64,000 bases of DNA. It comes from Roseibaca sp. Y0-43. Its GTDB lineage: Bacteria; Pseudomonadota; Alphaproteobacteria; Rhodobacterales; Rhodobacteraceae. The stretch is from positions 287,146 to 351,145 of the forward strand of contig NZ_JAFMPR010000003.1 in NCBI RefSeq assembly GCF_020667835.1, read 5' to 3'. The notes under the pieces were generated by a model. That model had not been told where the DNA came from, did no database searches, and saw only the letters and a program-made list of their open reading frames with translations. The position numbers and the translations under genes are program-made. Numbering within the stretch: the first letter of the stretch is position 1; each line of letters opens with the position of its first letter. This document shows, piece after piece, positions 1 through 8,157 of the stretch.

Positions 1-605
1 GTGGCGGCCAGCACGAAAATGCTGATTGGCACGCCCCAAAGCCGGTTGAACCCCAGCCATTCAAAGCCGGTATTGCCAAGGCTCGGGTCGCCCGAAAGGC
101 GGTTGAAGGTCAGCCCGTTGGTCATCAGAAGCGCCGCGCCGCGCGCCATGTACAGCGTGCCAAGCGTGGCCACGAAGGCGGGCACTTTCAAAAAGGCCAC
201 CAGAATACCGTTCACCGCGCCCACGAAAGCCCCCATCGCCAGCGCGCAGACCACCACGGCCCAGACCGGCAGATACAGGATCACCCCCAGCGATTGCAGT
301 TCTACCCCCTGCATCAGCCAGCCCGCGAAGACGCCGCAAAGCGCAAGGGTGGATCCGACCGACAGGTCGATCCCGCCCGACAGGATGACCAGCAGCATCC
401 CGATGGCCAACAGCCCGAAGATCGCCACTTGCGAGGTCATGGTCAGTGCGTTCGATGCCGTCAGGTAATTGGGCGACAGGAACGAGAAGATCGCGATGAT
501 CGCGATCAGCGCGAAGAAGGCCCGCCCTTCCAGCAGCAGGTGCAGCAGGTTCAGCCCTTGTTTTGGGGCGGCTTGGGCCGTCGCATCTGTGGTGCGGTCT
601 GACAT
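1..605 (-). CDS. eryF: ABC sugar/polyol transporter permease, EryF-like (3' end outside window)
   Basis: Inner-membrane permease of a ribose/erythritol-type ABC importer (RbsC family, BPD_transp_2). I translated it by hand from an ATG at 605-603; the frame stays open to base 1, so about 201 residues are visible and the C-terminus lies outside the window. After a polar N-terminus of about 20 residues come hydrophobic segments at roughly residues 28-45, 55-78, 85-97 and 108-140, and the family-typical stretch LLVILSGGIDLSVGSTLALC. It follows the ATPase gene by 22 bases on the same strand, so it belongs to the leftward transport operon. A periplasmic binding protein (EryG-type) is expected further left but is not visible. 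The substrate is inferred from the adjacent erythritol catabolic genes; other sugar alcohols are possible. Confidence 0.85.
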   Translation of the reverse strand, partial: MSDRTTDATAQAAPKQGLNLLHLLLEGRAFFALIAIIAIFSFLSPNYLTASNALTMTSQVAIFGLLAIGMLLVILSGGIDLSVGSTLALCGVFAGWLMQGVELQSLGVILYLPVWAVVVCALAMGAFVGAVNGILVAFLKVPAFVATLGTLYMARGAALLMTNGLTFNRLSGDPSLGNTGFEWLGFNRLWGVPISIFVLAA

Positions 606-627
606 GGTTTCGTCCCTCATGCGTCTG

Positions 628-2178
628 TCAGGCAACCAGGCTTTCGCCCGAGGCGGCCATGATCGCTTCCTTGGTGGCATCGGCGGTGAACTCGGCCGAA
701 ATCCGGCCCCGGCGCATGACGATCACACGATGCGCGATGGACAGGCATTCGCCCACTTCGGACGTGGTATAGACCACCGCCATTCCCGCGCGCGCGTGGT
801 CGGAAAGGATGCGGAACACCTCTGCCTTGGCGCCGATGTCAATGCCGCGTGACGGCTCGTCCAGCAGCATGACCGATGGCTTCGTGGCGATCATCTTGCC
901 GATGACGACCTTTTGCTGGTTGCCGCCCGACAGCGACCCGATGGGCGCATCCGGGCCGTCGGTCTTGACCGTGACCTCCCGAATGGCGCGGTCGATGATC
1001 GCACGCTCGTCGGCGCTACGCGTGAACAATCCGCGTGTGAAATTCCCGATAGAGGCCAGCGACAGGTTGCGGCCCACGGTCATGGTTTGCACCAGCCCGT
1101 CGCGCTGCCGGTCCTCTGGCACCAGCACAAGCCCAGCCGCGATCCGCTGTGCAATGCTCAGCTCGTCTATGTCGCGGCCATGTAGCAGGATTTGCCCCTC
1201 GGCGCGCGGCAAGCGCCCGGCGGCGCATTCCATCAACTCTGTGCGCCCCGCGCCCATCAGGCCGTAGATGCAGACGATCTCTCCCGCCTTGACCGACAGG
1301 TCTATGCGGTTGACCGCCATGCCACCCGCCGCGCCGGGCACAGAAACGCCGCGCAACTCCAGCGCGGGCGTGCCCATCGCGTAGCCGGTGGGCGGCTGGC
1401 CAAGGTCGAAATTCTCGCCCACCATGTTTCGCACGATCCATTCCAGGTCGATCTCGGCGCGCGGGGCATAGGCGGTCATCACACCGTCACGCAGCACGAC
1501 AGCATGGTCGGTGATCGTCAGCGCTTCTTCCAGGTGGTGCGAGATATAGACGATCGACACGCCCCGCGCTTTCAGGTCGCGGATGACCTTGAACAGCACC
1601 TCGACCTCTGACGCGGATAGCGCCGATGTGGGTTCATCCATAATCAGAATGCGCGAATTGACCGACAGGGCGCGCGCGATCTCGACGATCTGCTGCTGGC
1701 CCAGCCGCAAATCCTCGACCGGGGTCAGCGGGTCGATGTCTTCTTCCAGCTCGCGCATCAGGGCGCGGGTCTGGCGCTCTTCCTCGGCGTAATCGACACC
1801 GCTTTTGCCCATGATCTCGCGGCCCAGAAAGATATTGTCGCGCACGTTCATATTCGGCGCGAGGCTAAGCTCTTGGTGGATGATCGAGATTCCGTTGCGC
1901 TGGGCGTCGACGGTCGACGACAACTCCAAAGGGCGTCCGTCGAGGATCAACTCGCCGCTGCTGGGGCGCTGCACACCCGACAGGATTTTCATCAGCGTGG
2001 ATTTGCCTGCGCCGTTTTCGCCGAAGAGTGTTGTCACTTGCCCCCGGTGCACATCGAAATTCACGCCCTTCAGCGCGCGCACGGCCCCGAAATTCTTGGC
2101 GACATTGCGCGCGGCCAGCACCACTTCCGACGCATCGGGGCGGGCAGAGGGGGTTTCGTCATGCCGGGGCGTGGTCAT
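628..2178 (-). CDS. eryE: ABC sugar/polyol transporter ATP-binding protein, EryE-like
   Basis: Cytoplasmic ATPase of a CUT2-type importer (RbsA/XylG/EryE family), 516 residues with two fused nucleotide-binding domains. The first domain has Walker A GENGAGKST at residues 53-61, signature LGQQQ and Walker B MDEPTSAL. The second has the degenerate Walker A GLMGAGRTE usual in this family, signature LSGGNQQ and Walker B LLDEPSRGID. I chose the ATG at 2178 because it overlaps the stop of the upstream DUF2291 gene as ATGA; the open frame extends 12 codons further but would intrude into that gene. It probably energises uptake of erythritol with the EryF-like permease; the substrate assignment is from context. 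Confidence 0.93.
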   Translation of the reverse strand: MTTPRHDETPSARPDASEVVLAARNVAKNFGAVRALKGVNFDVHRGQVTTLFGENGAGKSTLMKILSGVQRPSSGELILDGRPLELSSTVDAQRNGISIIHQELSLAPNMNVRDNIFLGREIMGKSGVDYAEEERQTRALMRELEEDIDPLTPVEDLRLGQQQIVEIARALSVNSRILIMDEPTSALSASEVEVLFKVIRDLKARGVSIVYISHHLEEALTITDHAVVLRDGVMTAYAPRAEIDLEWIVRNMVGENFDLGQPPTGYAMGTPALELRGVSVPGAAGGMAVNRIDLSVKAGEIVCIYGLMGAGRTELMECAAGRLPRAEGQILLHGRDIDELSIAQRIAAGLVLVPEDRQRDGLVQTMTVGRNLSLASIGNFTRGLFTRSADERAIIDRAIREVTVKTDGPDAPIGSLSGGNQQKVVIGKMIATKPSVMLLDEPSRGIDIGAKAEVFRILSDHARAGMAVVYTTSEVGECLSIAHRVIVMRRGRISAEFTADATKEAIMAASGESLVA

Positions 2179-2831
2179 TGCCGCACCTCGAAGGCGACAG
2201 GAGTAATCAGCCAATTCTTGGGGTTTATCATGGTGAACGCGCCGGTCAGCGACACGGTCGCACCGTTGAGCGCATCGCGATCCAGATCGTTCAGGGTTTC
2301 GGCGGACATGGCGCGATTAATGCCCGCGCCCGCATCCTGATATTCGATCTGGTTGGTGAAATCGCCAAAGGCAATGTCGCCCACCACATCGCGCAGTTCC
2401 GTTCCGTTGATGGCCGGGCCGGTCTGCACCCGGATGGTCATGCCGTCGGGCAAGCCATCGACCGCAACCGGAAAGATCCCCGAGCGCCCTTCGCCCAGAA
2501 CCCCCGTCACGCTGACCGCAAGCACCGGGAAGGCGCCTGCCATCGTGCCATAGTCGGCAATCGCGGCGGCGCGATCCTCTGCCAGAGCGTTTGCCATTGT
2601 CGCGGCATCGGGGGCGCGGTCCAGAACGAACTCGCGAATGCGCGGAAATTCACGCTGGCCGAATTGATCGGGGTCGAAAGCCTGCTGGCGCAGATCGTTA
2701 TCCGACCCGATGCGCACCACGGTGGTGTCCAGCGCCATTGCCCCCAGCAGCAGCACCCCGGCTGCGCCCAGCACCAAGCCGCGACGCCCTAGCCGTGCCT
2801 TGCGAAACTGCGTTGCGCTGGTCGTTGCCAT
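2175..2831 (-). CDS. DUF2291 membrane-anchored periplasmic protein of the polyol transport operon
   Basis: A 218-residue protein resembling DUF2291, a family usually encoded with CUT2 sugar ABC transporters; its biochemical role is unknown. It has a basic N-terminus, one hydrophobic segment at about residues 17-32 and an otherwise soluble body with NPKNWLITPVAFEVRQ at the C-terminus. Many family members are predicted lipoproteins, but here an aspartate (GAMALD) stands where the lipobox cysteine would be, so it is more likely an uncleaved signal anchor or a Sec-exported protein. The start at 2831 is set by a strong ribosome site (GGGAGGAT) 4-11 bases upstream on the minus strand. It is the first gene of the leftward operon and is translationally coupled to eryE by an ATGA overlap. 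Confidence 0.75.
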   Translation of the reverse strand: MATTSATQFRKARLGRRGLVLGAAGVLLLGAMALDTTVVRIGSDNDLRQQAFDPDQFGQREFPRIREFVLDRAPDAATMANALAEDRAAAIADYGTMAGAFPVLAVSVTGVLGEGRSGIFPVAVDGLPDGMTIRVQTGPAINGTELRDVVGDIAFGDFTNQIEYQDAGAGINRAMSAETLNDLDRDALNGATVSLTGAFTMINPKNWLITPVAFEVRQ

Positions 2832-2964
2832 CGCGATCCTCCCTCGCCCCGTCGAAGCCGGGGTTTGCCCTGTATCTTGCGCGACGCTCCCCGCTCCTCG
2901 ATTCGGGTGTGCCGCCTGTGCTGCGCCCGCTTGGAGCGACAACTTGTCACGACCATAGATGAAA

Positions 2965-2990
2965 AAATTTGCTCTGTCTGCAAAAAATTT
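2965..2990. promoter_or_regulatory. Candidate EryD operator in the divergent ery promoter region
   Basis: An inverted repeat AAATTTGC-TCTGTCT-GCAAAAAATTT lies midway between the divergent transport and catabolic operons. SorC/DeoR-type sugar regulators such as EryD bind AT-rich inverted repeats of this general build. It overlaps the proposed -35 element of the eryA promoter, which would suit repression relieved by a pathway metabolite. The binding assignment is inference. Confidence 0.4.
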
Positions 2991-3018
2991 CACACGCTGC
3001 GAAAATCTGTGCTAGAAC
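2989..3018 (+). promoter_or_regulatory. Candidate sigma-70 promoter of eryABC-eryD
   Basis: TTCACA (2989-2994) and TAGAAC (3013-3018) are separated by 18 bases and match the TTGACA/TATAAT consensus at 5 and 4 of 6 positions. Downstream, the leader contains a stem CCCGCG/CGCGGG (3025-3030 with 3038-3043, 7-base loop). No other good pair was seen in the 278-base gap between 2831 and 3110. Confidence 0.4.
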
Positions 3019-3072
3019 GTAACTCCCGCGGGTTTGACGCGGGCTGGAGGACTGCAAGAGGGGCATGGCAAG

Positions 3073-3117
3073 ATGACGGGCCACCACGACACCGCACGGA
3101 ACTTGTGCCATGGCTGA
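3073..3117 (+). CDS. Possible 14-codon leader ORF overlapping the eryA start
   Basis: A 14-codon frame (MTGHHDTARNLCHG) begins 9 bases after the purine-rich AAGAGGGG (3056-3063), the best ribosome site in the region, and stops at 3115-3117, a few bases beyond the eryA ATG at 3110. eryA itself has only a weak site. Ribosomes ending the short frame could re-initiate at eryA. It may instead be chance. Confidence 0.25.
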   Translation: MTGHHDTARNLCHG

Positions 3118-4675
3118 CCCGCAAGACATCATCATCGGGGTTGATGCGGGGACATCGGTGCTCAAGGCCGTGGCCTTTACGCTGTCGGGCGCGCAGATCG
3201 CCGTGTCTTCGGTGCGCAACAGCTACAAGACCGGGGCCGATGGCCGTGCGACACAGGACATGACCCGCACATGGGCCGATTGCGCCGCCGCCCTGCGCGG
3301 GCTGGCGGACCATGTGCCGAATCTTGCCGCGCGCACCGCCGCGATTGCGCTGACGGGGCAGGGCGATGGCACATGGCTGGTCGGGGCCGCCAACGCGCCA
3401 GTGGGCGACGCGTGGTTGTGGCTGGATGCCCGCGCCGCGCCCACGGTTCGCAAACTTGCGCGTGGAGAGGCTGAGCGCGCACGCTTCAGCGCAACGGGAA
3501 CCGGGCTGAACACCTGTCAGCAGGGCAGCCAGTTGGCCCATATGCAAGCGACCGCGCCAGAGCTGTTGGCACAGGCAGAGGTCGCGCTGCATTGCAAGGA
3601 TTGGCTGTATCTGAACCTGACCGGCATTCGCGCCACCGACCCGTCCGAAGCCAGTTTCACCTTCGGTAATTTCCGCACCCGGCGCTATGACGACACGGTG
3701 CTGGACGCGCTTGGACTGACCGCTCGGCGCGCGCTTTTGCCGGACATCGTCGATGGCACGCAGCTGACGCACCCGCTGACCGAAGCCGCCGCGCAGGCGA
3801 CGGGGTTGCGCGCGGGCACGCCCGTGTCGCTTGGCTATGTCGACATGGTCATGACCGCGCTGGGCGCGGGCGTGCATACCGGCGATGCCGGTGCCGCCTG
3901 TTCCACCATCGGGTCCACCGGGGTGCATATGCGCGCCGTCGCCGCGCAGGATGTGCATCTGAACGCCGAGGGCACGGGCTATGTGATCTGCCTGCCGGTT
4001 CCGGGGCTTGTGACACAGGTGCAGACCAATATGGCGGCCACGCTCAATATCGACTGGGTGTTGGGTTTGGCGCAGGACGTGGTCGCGCAACTGGGTGTGG
4101 CGACCGACCATGCCGCGCTGGTCGCCCGCATCGACGACTGGCTGGCGCAAAGCCGGGCCGGGGCGGTGGTCTATCATCCCTATATCTCTGATGCGGGGGA
4201 ACGCGGCCCCTTTGTCGATGCCGACGCCCGCGCCAGCCTGATCGGGCTAAGCGCCGGGCATCGGTATCCCGATCTTGTGCGCGCCGTGATCGAAGGGTTG
4301 GCCATGGCCGCGCGGGATTGCTACGCCGCCATGGGGCAGATGCCGCGCGAGTTGCGCCTGACGGGCGGCGCCGCGCGCTCTGCCGCGCTGCGCGGGGTTC
4401 TGGCGGCGGCCCTGAACACGCCCGTGCGGGTCAGCGACCGGGCCGAGGCGGGGGCTGCGGGTTGTGCGATGATGGCCGCTGTCGCCATCGGGGTCTATCC
4501 GGGTATGGACGCCTGCATCGCGGAATGGACGACCCCGCTTCTGGGTGCGCCCGACCTGCCCGCCCCCGAACTTGTTGGAACCTATGACGCGCTCTTTGCG
4601 TCCTATTGCGCGTCGCGCCAAGCCTTGCAGCCCGTCTGGGCGCAAATGGCCACGGCGCGCGCAACTGAAAGGTAG
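3110..4675 (+). CDS. eryA: Erythritol kinase EryA (FGGY family)
   Basis: Cytoplasmic FGGY-family kinase, 521 residues, close to the length of Brucella EryA. The family reaction is ATP-dependent phosphorylation of erythritol to L-erythritol-4-phosphate, the first catabolic step. The N-terminal FGGY domain starts with the phosphate-binding stretch IIIGVDAGTSVLKAVAF (residues 6-22); the C-terminal domain carries GAACSTIGSTGVH and LRLTGGAARS. The start at 3110 fits the family N-terminus although its ribosome site is weak; a short upstream frame may couple it. It is the first gene of eryABC-eryD, with eryB beginning 5 bases after the stop. The specific substrate rests on the complete downstream EryB/C/D/H/I set. 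Alternatives are another tetritol or a pentitol. Confidence 0.92.
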   Translation: MADPQDIIIGVDAGTSVLKAVAFTLSGAQIAVSSVRNSYKTGADGRATQDMTRTWADCAAALRGLADHVPNLAARTAAIALTGQGDGTWLVGAANAPVGDAWLWLDARAAPTVRKLARGEAERARFSATGTGLNTCQQGSQLAHMQATAPELLAQAEVALHCKDWLYLNLTGIRATDPSEASFTFGNFRTRRYDDTVLDALGLTARRALLPDIVDGTQLTHPLTEAAAQATGLRAGTPVSLGYVDMVMTALGAGVHTGDAGAACSTIGSTGVHMRAVAAQDVHLNAEGTGYVICLPVPGLVTQVQTNMAATLNIDWVLGLAQDVVAQLGVATDHAALVARIDDWLAQSRAGAVVYHPYISDAGERGPFVDADARASLIGLSAGHRYPDLVRAVIEGLAMAARDCYAAMGQMPRELRLTGGAARSAALRGVLAAALNTPVRVSDRAEAGAAGCAMMAAVAIGVYPGMDACIAEWTTPLLGAPDLPAPELVGTYDALFASYCASRQALQPVWAQMATARATER

Positions 4676-4680
4676 TTGCC

Positions 4681-6189
4681 ATGACATATACACGCGATGT
4701 CGATCTGTTCGTGATCGGGGGCGGAATAAACGGGGCCGGAATTGCCCGCGACGCGGCAGGCCGTGGCCTGAGCGTGGTTCTGTGCGAGAAGGACGATCTG
4801 GCCGAAGGCACCTCGTCGCGGTCGGGCAAGCTGGTGCATGGCGGCTTGCGCTACCTTGAATATTACGAATTCCGGCTGGTGCGCGAGGCACTGATCGAGC
4901 GCGAGGTCTTGATGAACGCGGCCCCGCATATCATCTGGCCCATGCGCTTCGTATTGCCGCACAGCCCCGCCGACCGCCCCGCCTGGTTGGTGCGGTTGGG
5001 CCTGTTCCTGTATGACAATCTTGGCGGCCGCAAGAAACTGCCCGGCACCCGCGTTCTGGACCTGCGCCGCGATCCGGAGGGCGCCGCGATCAAGGACAAA
5101 TACACCAAGGGGTTTGAATATTCCGACTGTTGGGTCGATGACGCGCGGCTTGTGGTGCTGAACGCGATCGACGCGGCAGAGCGCGGGGCAGAGGTGTTGA
5201 CCCGCACCCCCGCCATTGCCGCGCGGCGCGAGAATGGCGCGTGGCTCGTCACCACCCGCAACAGCCTGACCGGCGAGACGCGCGAGTATCGCGCGCGGAT
5301 GATTATCAACGCCGCCGGGCCTTGGGTGACGGATGTGCTGACCCGCGTCGCCGGGTCGAACAGTGCACGCAATGTCCGCCTTGTGAAAGGCAGCCATATC
5401 GTCGTGCCCAAGTTCTGGAAGGGTGAGAATGCCTATCTGGTGCAGAACCATGACAAGCGGGTCATCTTCATCAACCCCTATGAGCGCGACAAGGCGCTGA
5501 TCGGCACAACCGACATCCCTTACGAAGGACGCGCCGAGGATGTCGCGGTGGATGAAAGCGAGATCCAGTATCTGCTGGATGCCGTGAACCTTTACTTCAA
5601 GGAAGAACTGACCCGCGCCGATGTGGAAAGCAGCTTCTCGGGCGTGCGGCCCTTGTTCGACGACGGCAAGGGCAACCCGTCTGCGGTCACGCGCGACTAC
5701 GTCTTTGACGTGGACGAAACCGGCGGCGCGCCCATGCTGAACATCTTCGGCGGCAAGATCACCACGTATCGCGAATTGGCAGAGCGCGGGATGCACAAGG
5801 TCAAACGCTTCTTCCCCAAGATGGGGGGTGACTGGACCGCGACAGCGCCCATGCCCGGCGGCGATATGCCCAAGGCGGATTACGAAGCGTTCCGCGGCTG
5901 GATGAAGGCCACCTATCCGTGGATGCCGCGCAGCCTGCGGCGGCATTATGGCCGCCTCTATGGCACCCGTATTGCCATGATCGTGGGCGATGCAACATCT
6001 GTCGCGGGGCTGGGGCGGCATTTTGGCGGCGATTTGTACGAGGCAGAGGTCAGCTACCTGATGCGGCATGAATGGGCACAGACGCCCGAAGACATCCTTT
6101 GGCGGCGCACCAAGCACCGGCTGCATCTGTCCGAGGACGAGCAAGCCGCTTTCGCCGAATGGCTCACCGCCCATGCAGAGGCCGCCTGA
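4681..6189 (+). CDS. eryB: Erythritol-4-phosphate dehydrogenase EryB (GlpD-like flavoprotein)
   Basis: FAD-dependent, probably membrane-associated dehydrogenase of the GlpD family, 502 residues, the same length as Brucella EryB. It would oxidise L-erythritol-4-phosphate to L-3-tetrulose-4-phosphate and feed electrons to quinone. The N-terminal dinucleotide fold VIGGGINGAGIARDAAGRG (about residues 11-29) is followed by the family stretch GTSSRSGKLVHGGLRYLE; FGGKITTYRELAE and a C-terminal DUF-like cap are also present. By sequence alone it could be read as glycerol-3-phosphate dehydrogenase; its position between eryA and eryC decides the call. The ribosome site AAAGG lies just upstream and overlaps the end of eryA. 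Its stop overlaps the eryC start (TGATG), implying translational coupling. Confidence 0.92.
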   Translation: MTYTRDVDLFVIGGGINGAGIARDAAGRGLSVVLCEKDDLAEGTSSRSGKLVHGGLRYLEYYEFRLVREALIEREVLMNAAPHIIWPMRFVLPHSPADRPAWLVRLGLFLYDNLGGRKKLPGTRVLDLRRDPEGAAIKDKYTKGFEYSDCWVDDARLVVLNAIDAAERGAEVLTRTPAIAARRENGAWLVTTRNSLTGETREYRARMIINAAGPWVTDVLTRVAGSNSARNVRLVKGSHIVVPKFWKGENAYLVQNHDKRVIFINPYERDKALIGTTDIPYEGRAEDVAVDESEIQYLLDAVNLYFKEELTRADVESSFSGVRPLFDDGKGNPSAVTRDYVFDVDETGGAPMLNIFGGKITTYRELAERGMHKVKRFFPKMGGDWTATAPMPGGDMPKADYEAFRGWMKATYPWMPRSLRRHYGRLYGTRIAMIVGDATSVAGLGRHFGGDLYEAEVSYLMRHEWAQTPEDILWRRTKHRLHLSEDEQAAFAEWLTAHAEAA

Positions 6190-7121
6190 TGCCGCTGACA
6201 CTGTCGCTGAACACCAACCCGCTGGTCAACCGTTTTGCTGAACCCGACGACCTGATCGACGCTATCACCCGCGACATCGGCATTCGCGACATCCAGCTGA
6301 CGCATGAGTTCATCAACCCAAGCTGGCCCGCGCCGGTCATTCGCCGCCTGACGCGCGACATGGGCCGCGCGCTGGCACGCAGCGGCGGGCGGGTCACGTC
6401 GGGCATGACCGGACCCTATGGGCGGCTGAACCATTTCGGCCACCCCGATGCGGATGTGCGGCGCTATTATATCGACTGGTTCAAGACCTTTGCCGATATC
6501 ATCGGCGAACTGGGCGGCACGTCCGTGGGCACGCAATTCGCCATTCTGACCTATCGCGATTACGACGACCCGGCCCGGCGCGAGGCGTTGACCCAGACAG
6601 CGATCGACGCCTGGGCAGAGGTGGCGGAACACGCCAAGGCCGCCGGTCTGGAATATGTGTTCTGGGAACCGATGAGCATAGGCCGTGAATTCGGCGAAAC
6701 CATCGCGGCCAGCATGGCGCTGCAAGATCGGCTGACGGCGGCAGATATGGCCGTGCCGATGTGGATGATGGCCGATATCGACCATGGCGATGTGACCTCG
6801 CCCAACCCCGATGACACGGACCCCTATGCCTGGGCACGGGCCGTGCCGCGCGTGTCGCCTATCATCCATATCAAGCAATCCATGATGGACAAATCCGGCC
6901 ACCGGCCCTTCACCGCGGACTACAACGCCAAGGGCGCGATCCAGCCGGCCCCGCTGCTGGCGGCTTTTGCCGAAGGCGGTGCGCGCGACAACGAAATTTG
7001 CCTGGAGCTGTCCTTCAAGGAACGCGAACCGAATGACCGGCAGGTCATCGCGCAGATTGCCGAGAGCGTTGCCTTCTGGGCCCCGCATATCGACACGGGC
7101 GCGGCGGACCTGACGGTATGA
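6189..7121 (+). CDS. eryC: Tetrulose-4-phosphate racemase EryC
   Basis: A 310-residue TIM-barrel protein of the xylose isomerase-like/AP endonuclease 2 superfamily. In Brucella, EryC was long called a dehydrogenase but was shown to interconvert L- and D-3-tetrulose-4-phosphate. Residues expected to bind metal and substrate are visible in WEPMSIGREFG, DIDHGDVTSPNPDD, HIKQS and ICLELSFKERE. The open frame extends upstream inside eryB, but the ATG at 6189 matches the family N-terminus and overlaps the eryB stop by one base. The stop is again part of an ATGA (7118-7121) that opens a 28-codon frame leading to eryD. Function is by family and context. Confidence 0.92.
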   Translation: MPLTLSLNTNPLVNRFAEPDDLIDAITRDIGIRDIQLTHEFINPSWPAPVIRRLTRDMGRALARSGGRVTSGMTGPYGRLNHFGHPDADVRRYYIDWFKTFADIIGELGGTSVGTQFAILTYRDYDDPARREALTQTAIDAWAEVAEHAKAAGLEYVFWEPMSIGREFGETIAASMALQDRLTAADMAVPMWMMADIDHGDVTSPNPDDTDPYAWARAVPRVSPIIHIKQSMMDKSGHRPFTADYNAKGAIQPAPLLAAFAEGGARDNEICLELSFKEREPNDRQVIAQIAESVAFWAPHIDTGAADLTV

Positions 7122-7204
7122 GCTGCGACGCCGCCGCGCTTGCCAAGGCGGTCGGGCTTGGGGCATTGCCAAAGGGGTTGTTTGCAAAAGGGTCATGCCG
7201 ATGA
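7118..7204 (+). CDS. Possible 28-residue coupling ORF between eryC and eryD
   Basis: A short frame starts with an ATG that overlaps the eryC stop (ATGA, 7118-7121) and ends with a TGA (7202-7204) overlapping the proposed eryD ATG at 7201 (again ATGA). The predicted peptide begins MSCDAAALAKAVG and ends FAKGSCR. It exactly fills the eryC-eryD gap, so ribosomes could pass from eryC to eryD without dissociating. There is no recognisable domain; it may be a coupling device, a small protein or coincidence. Confidence 0.35.
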   Translation: MSCDAAALAKAVGLGALPKGLFAKGSCR

Positions 7205-8157
7205 AGGATTGGAGCGCCAGCGAGATCGAGCATTCGCTCGCCATTCGGGCGGCATGGCTGCATTACGTTGGCGGATTGCGGCAGGCCGAGGTTGCGAAGC
7301 GGCTGGGCGTGCCCTCGGTCAAGGCGCACAGGCTGATCCAGAAGGCCGTGGCCGAAGGGGCGGTCAAGGTCAGCATCGAAGGCGACATGGTCGAATGCGT
7401 GGAGCTGGAAGCGGCGCTGTGCGAACGCTTCGGGCTTGCAACCTGCGAAGTCGCCCCCTGCCTGGAAGAAGACGGCCTGCCGCTGCGCGCGCTGGGCGCG
7501 GCCGGCGCGTCGTGGTTGCGCCGCTGCCTGGAGCAGGGCGAAGACACCACCATCGGCATCAGCCATGGTCGCACCCTGACCGCCGCCGTGCGCAGCCTGT
7601 CGCATCTGTCCTTGCCGGACCTGCGCTTCGTGTCGCTGCTGGGCGGCCTGACCCGCAATTTCGCCGCCAACCCGCATGATGTGATGCACCTGCTGGCCGA
7701 AAAGACCGGCGCGCAGGCCTATGTCATGCCGGTCCCCTTCTTTGCCAACTCGGTCGAGGATCGCGCCGTTTTGCTGGCGCAGCGCGGGATCGCCGATGTG
7801 CTGACCATGGCGGAAAACGCCTCTCTCAAGCTAGTCGGCATTGGTACCGTGTCATTCGAGGCGCAACTGGTCGTCTCTGGCCTGATCCAGAAATCCGAGA
7901 TCGAGGCGATCTCTGCCGATGGCGGCTTGGGCGAAATGCTGGGTCACTTCTTCGACGCGTCGGGCCATATCATCGACACGGCCCTGACGAAACGCACCAT
8001 CGCCGCCTCGCTCGGGTCCGGGCCGGGGGCGGGCGGGCGTATCGTGGCGCTGGCGGGCGGCCCTCACAAGGTGGCCGCCATCAGCGCGGTGCTCAACAGT
8101 GGCAGGCTGCACGGCCTGATTACCGACGAAAACACCGCGCGCGCGTTGCTGGCCTAG
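7201..8157 (+). CDS. eryD: SorC/DeoR-type regulator of erythritol catabolism, EryD
   Basis: A 318-residue sugar-binding transcriptional regulator: an N-terminal helix-turn-helix (about residues 20-50, LRQAEVAKRLGVPSVKAHR) and a C-terminal SorC sugar-phosphate-binding domain (about 60-315, with IGISHGRTL and LLGGLTRNFA). In Brucella, EryD represses the ery operon and erythritol relieves it; the same role is inferred here, with a candidate site at 2965-2990. The ATG at 7201 is preferred over that at 7195 because the AGGG at 7189-7192 is 8 bases from it but only 2 from the other. Last gene of the rightward operon. Its TAG stop shares CTAG with the stop of the convergent aldolase gene. Confidence 0.92.
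   Translation: MKDWSASEIEHSLAIRAAWLHYVGGLRQAEVAKRLGVPSVKAHRLIQKAVAEGAVKVSIEGDMVECVELEAALCERFGLATCEVAPCLEEDGLPLRALGAAGASWLRRCLEQGEDTTIGISHGRTLTAAVRSLSHLSLPDLRFVSLLGGLTRNFAANPHDVMHLLAEKTGAQAYVMPVPFFANSVEDRAVLLAQRGIADVLTMAENASLKLVGIGTVSFEAQLVVSGLIQKSEIEAISADGGLGEMLGHFFDASGHIIDTALTKRTIAASLGSGPGAGGRIVALAGGPHKVAAISAVLNSGRLHGLITDENTARALLA

Noticed and set aside
4681..6189. Reading the gene as glycerol-3-phosphate dehydrogenase (glpD)
   Set aside because: It is in the GlpD family, but a complete eryA-eryC-eryD-eryH-eryI set surrounds it and its length equals EryB.
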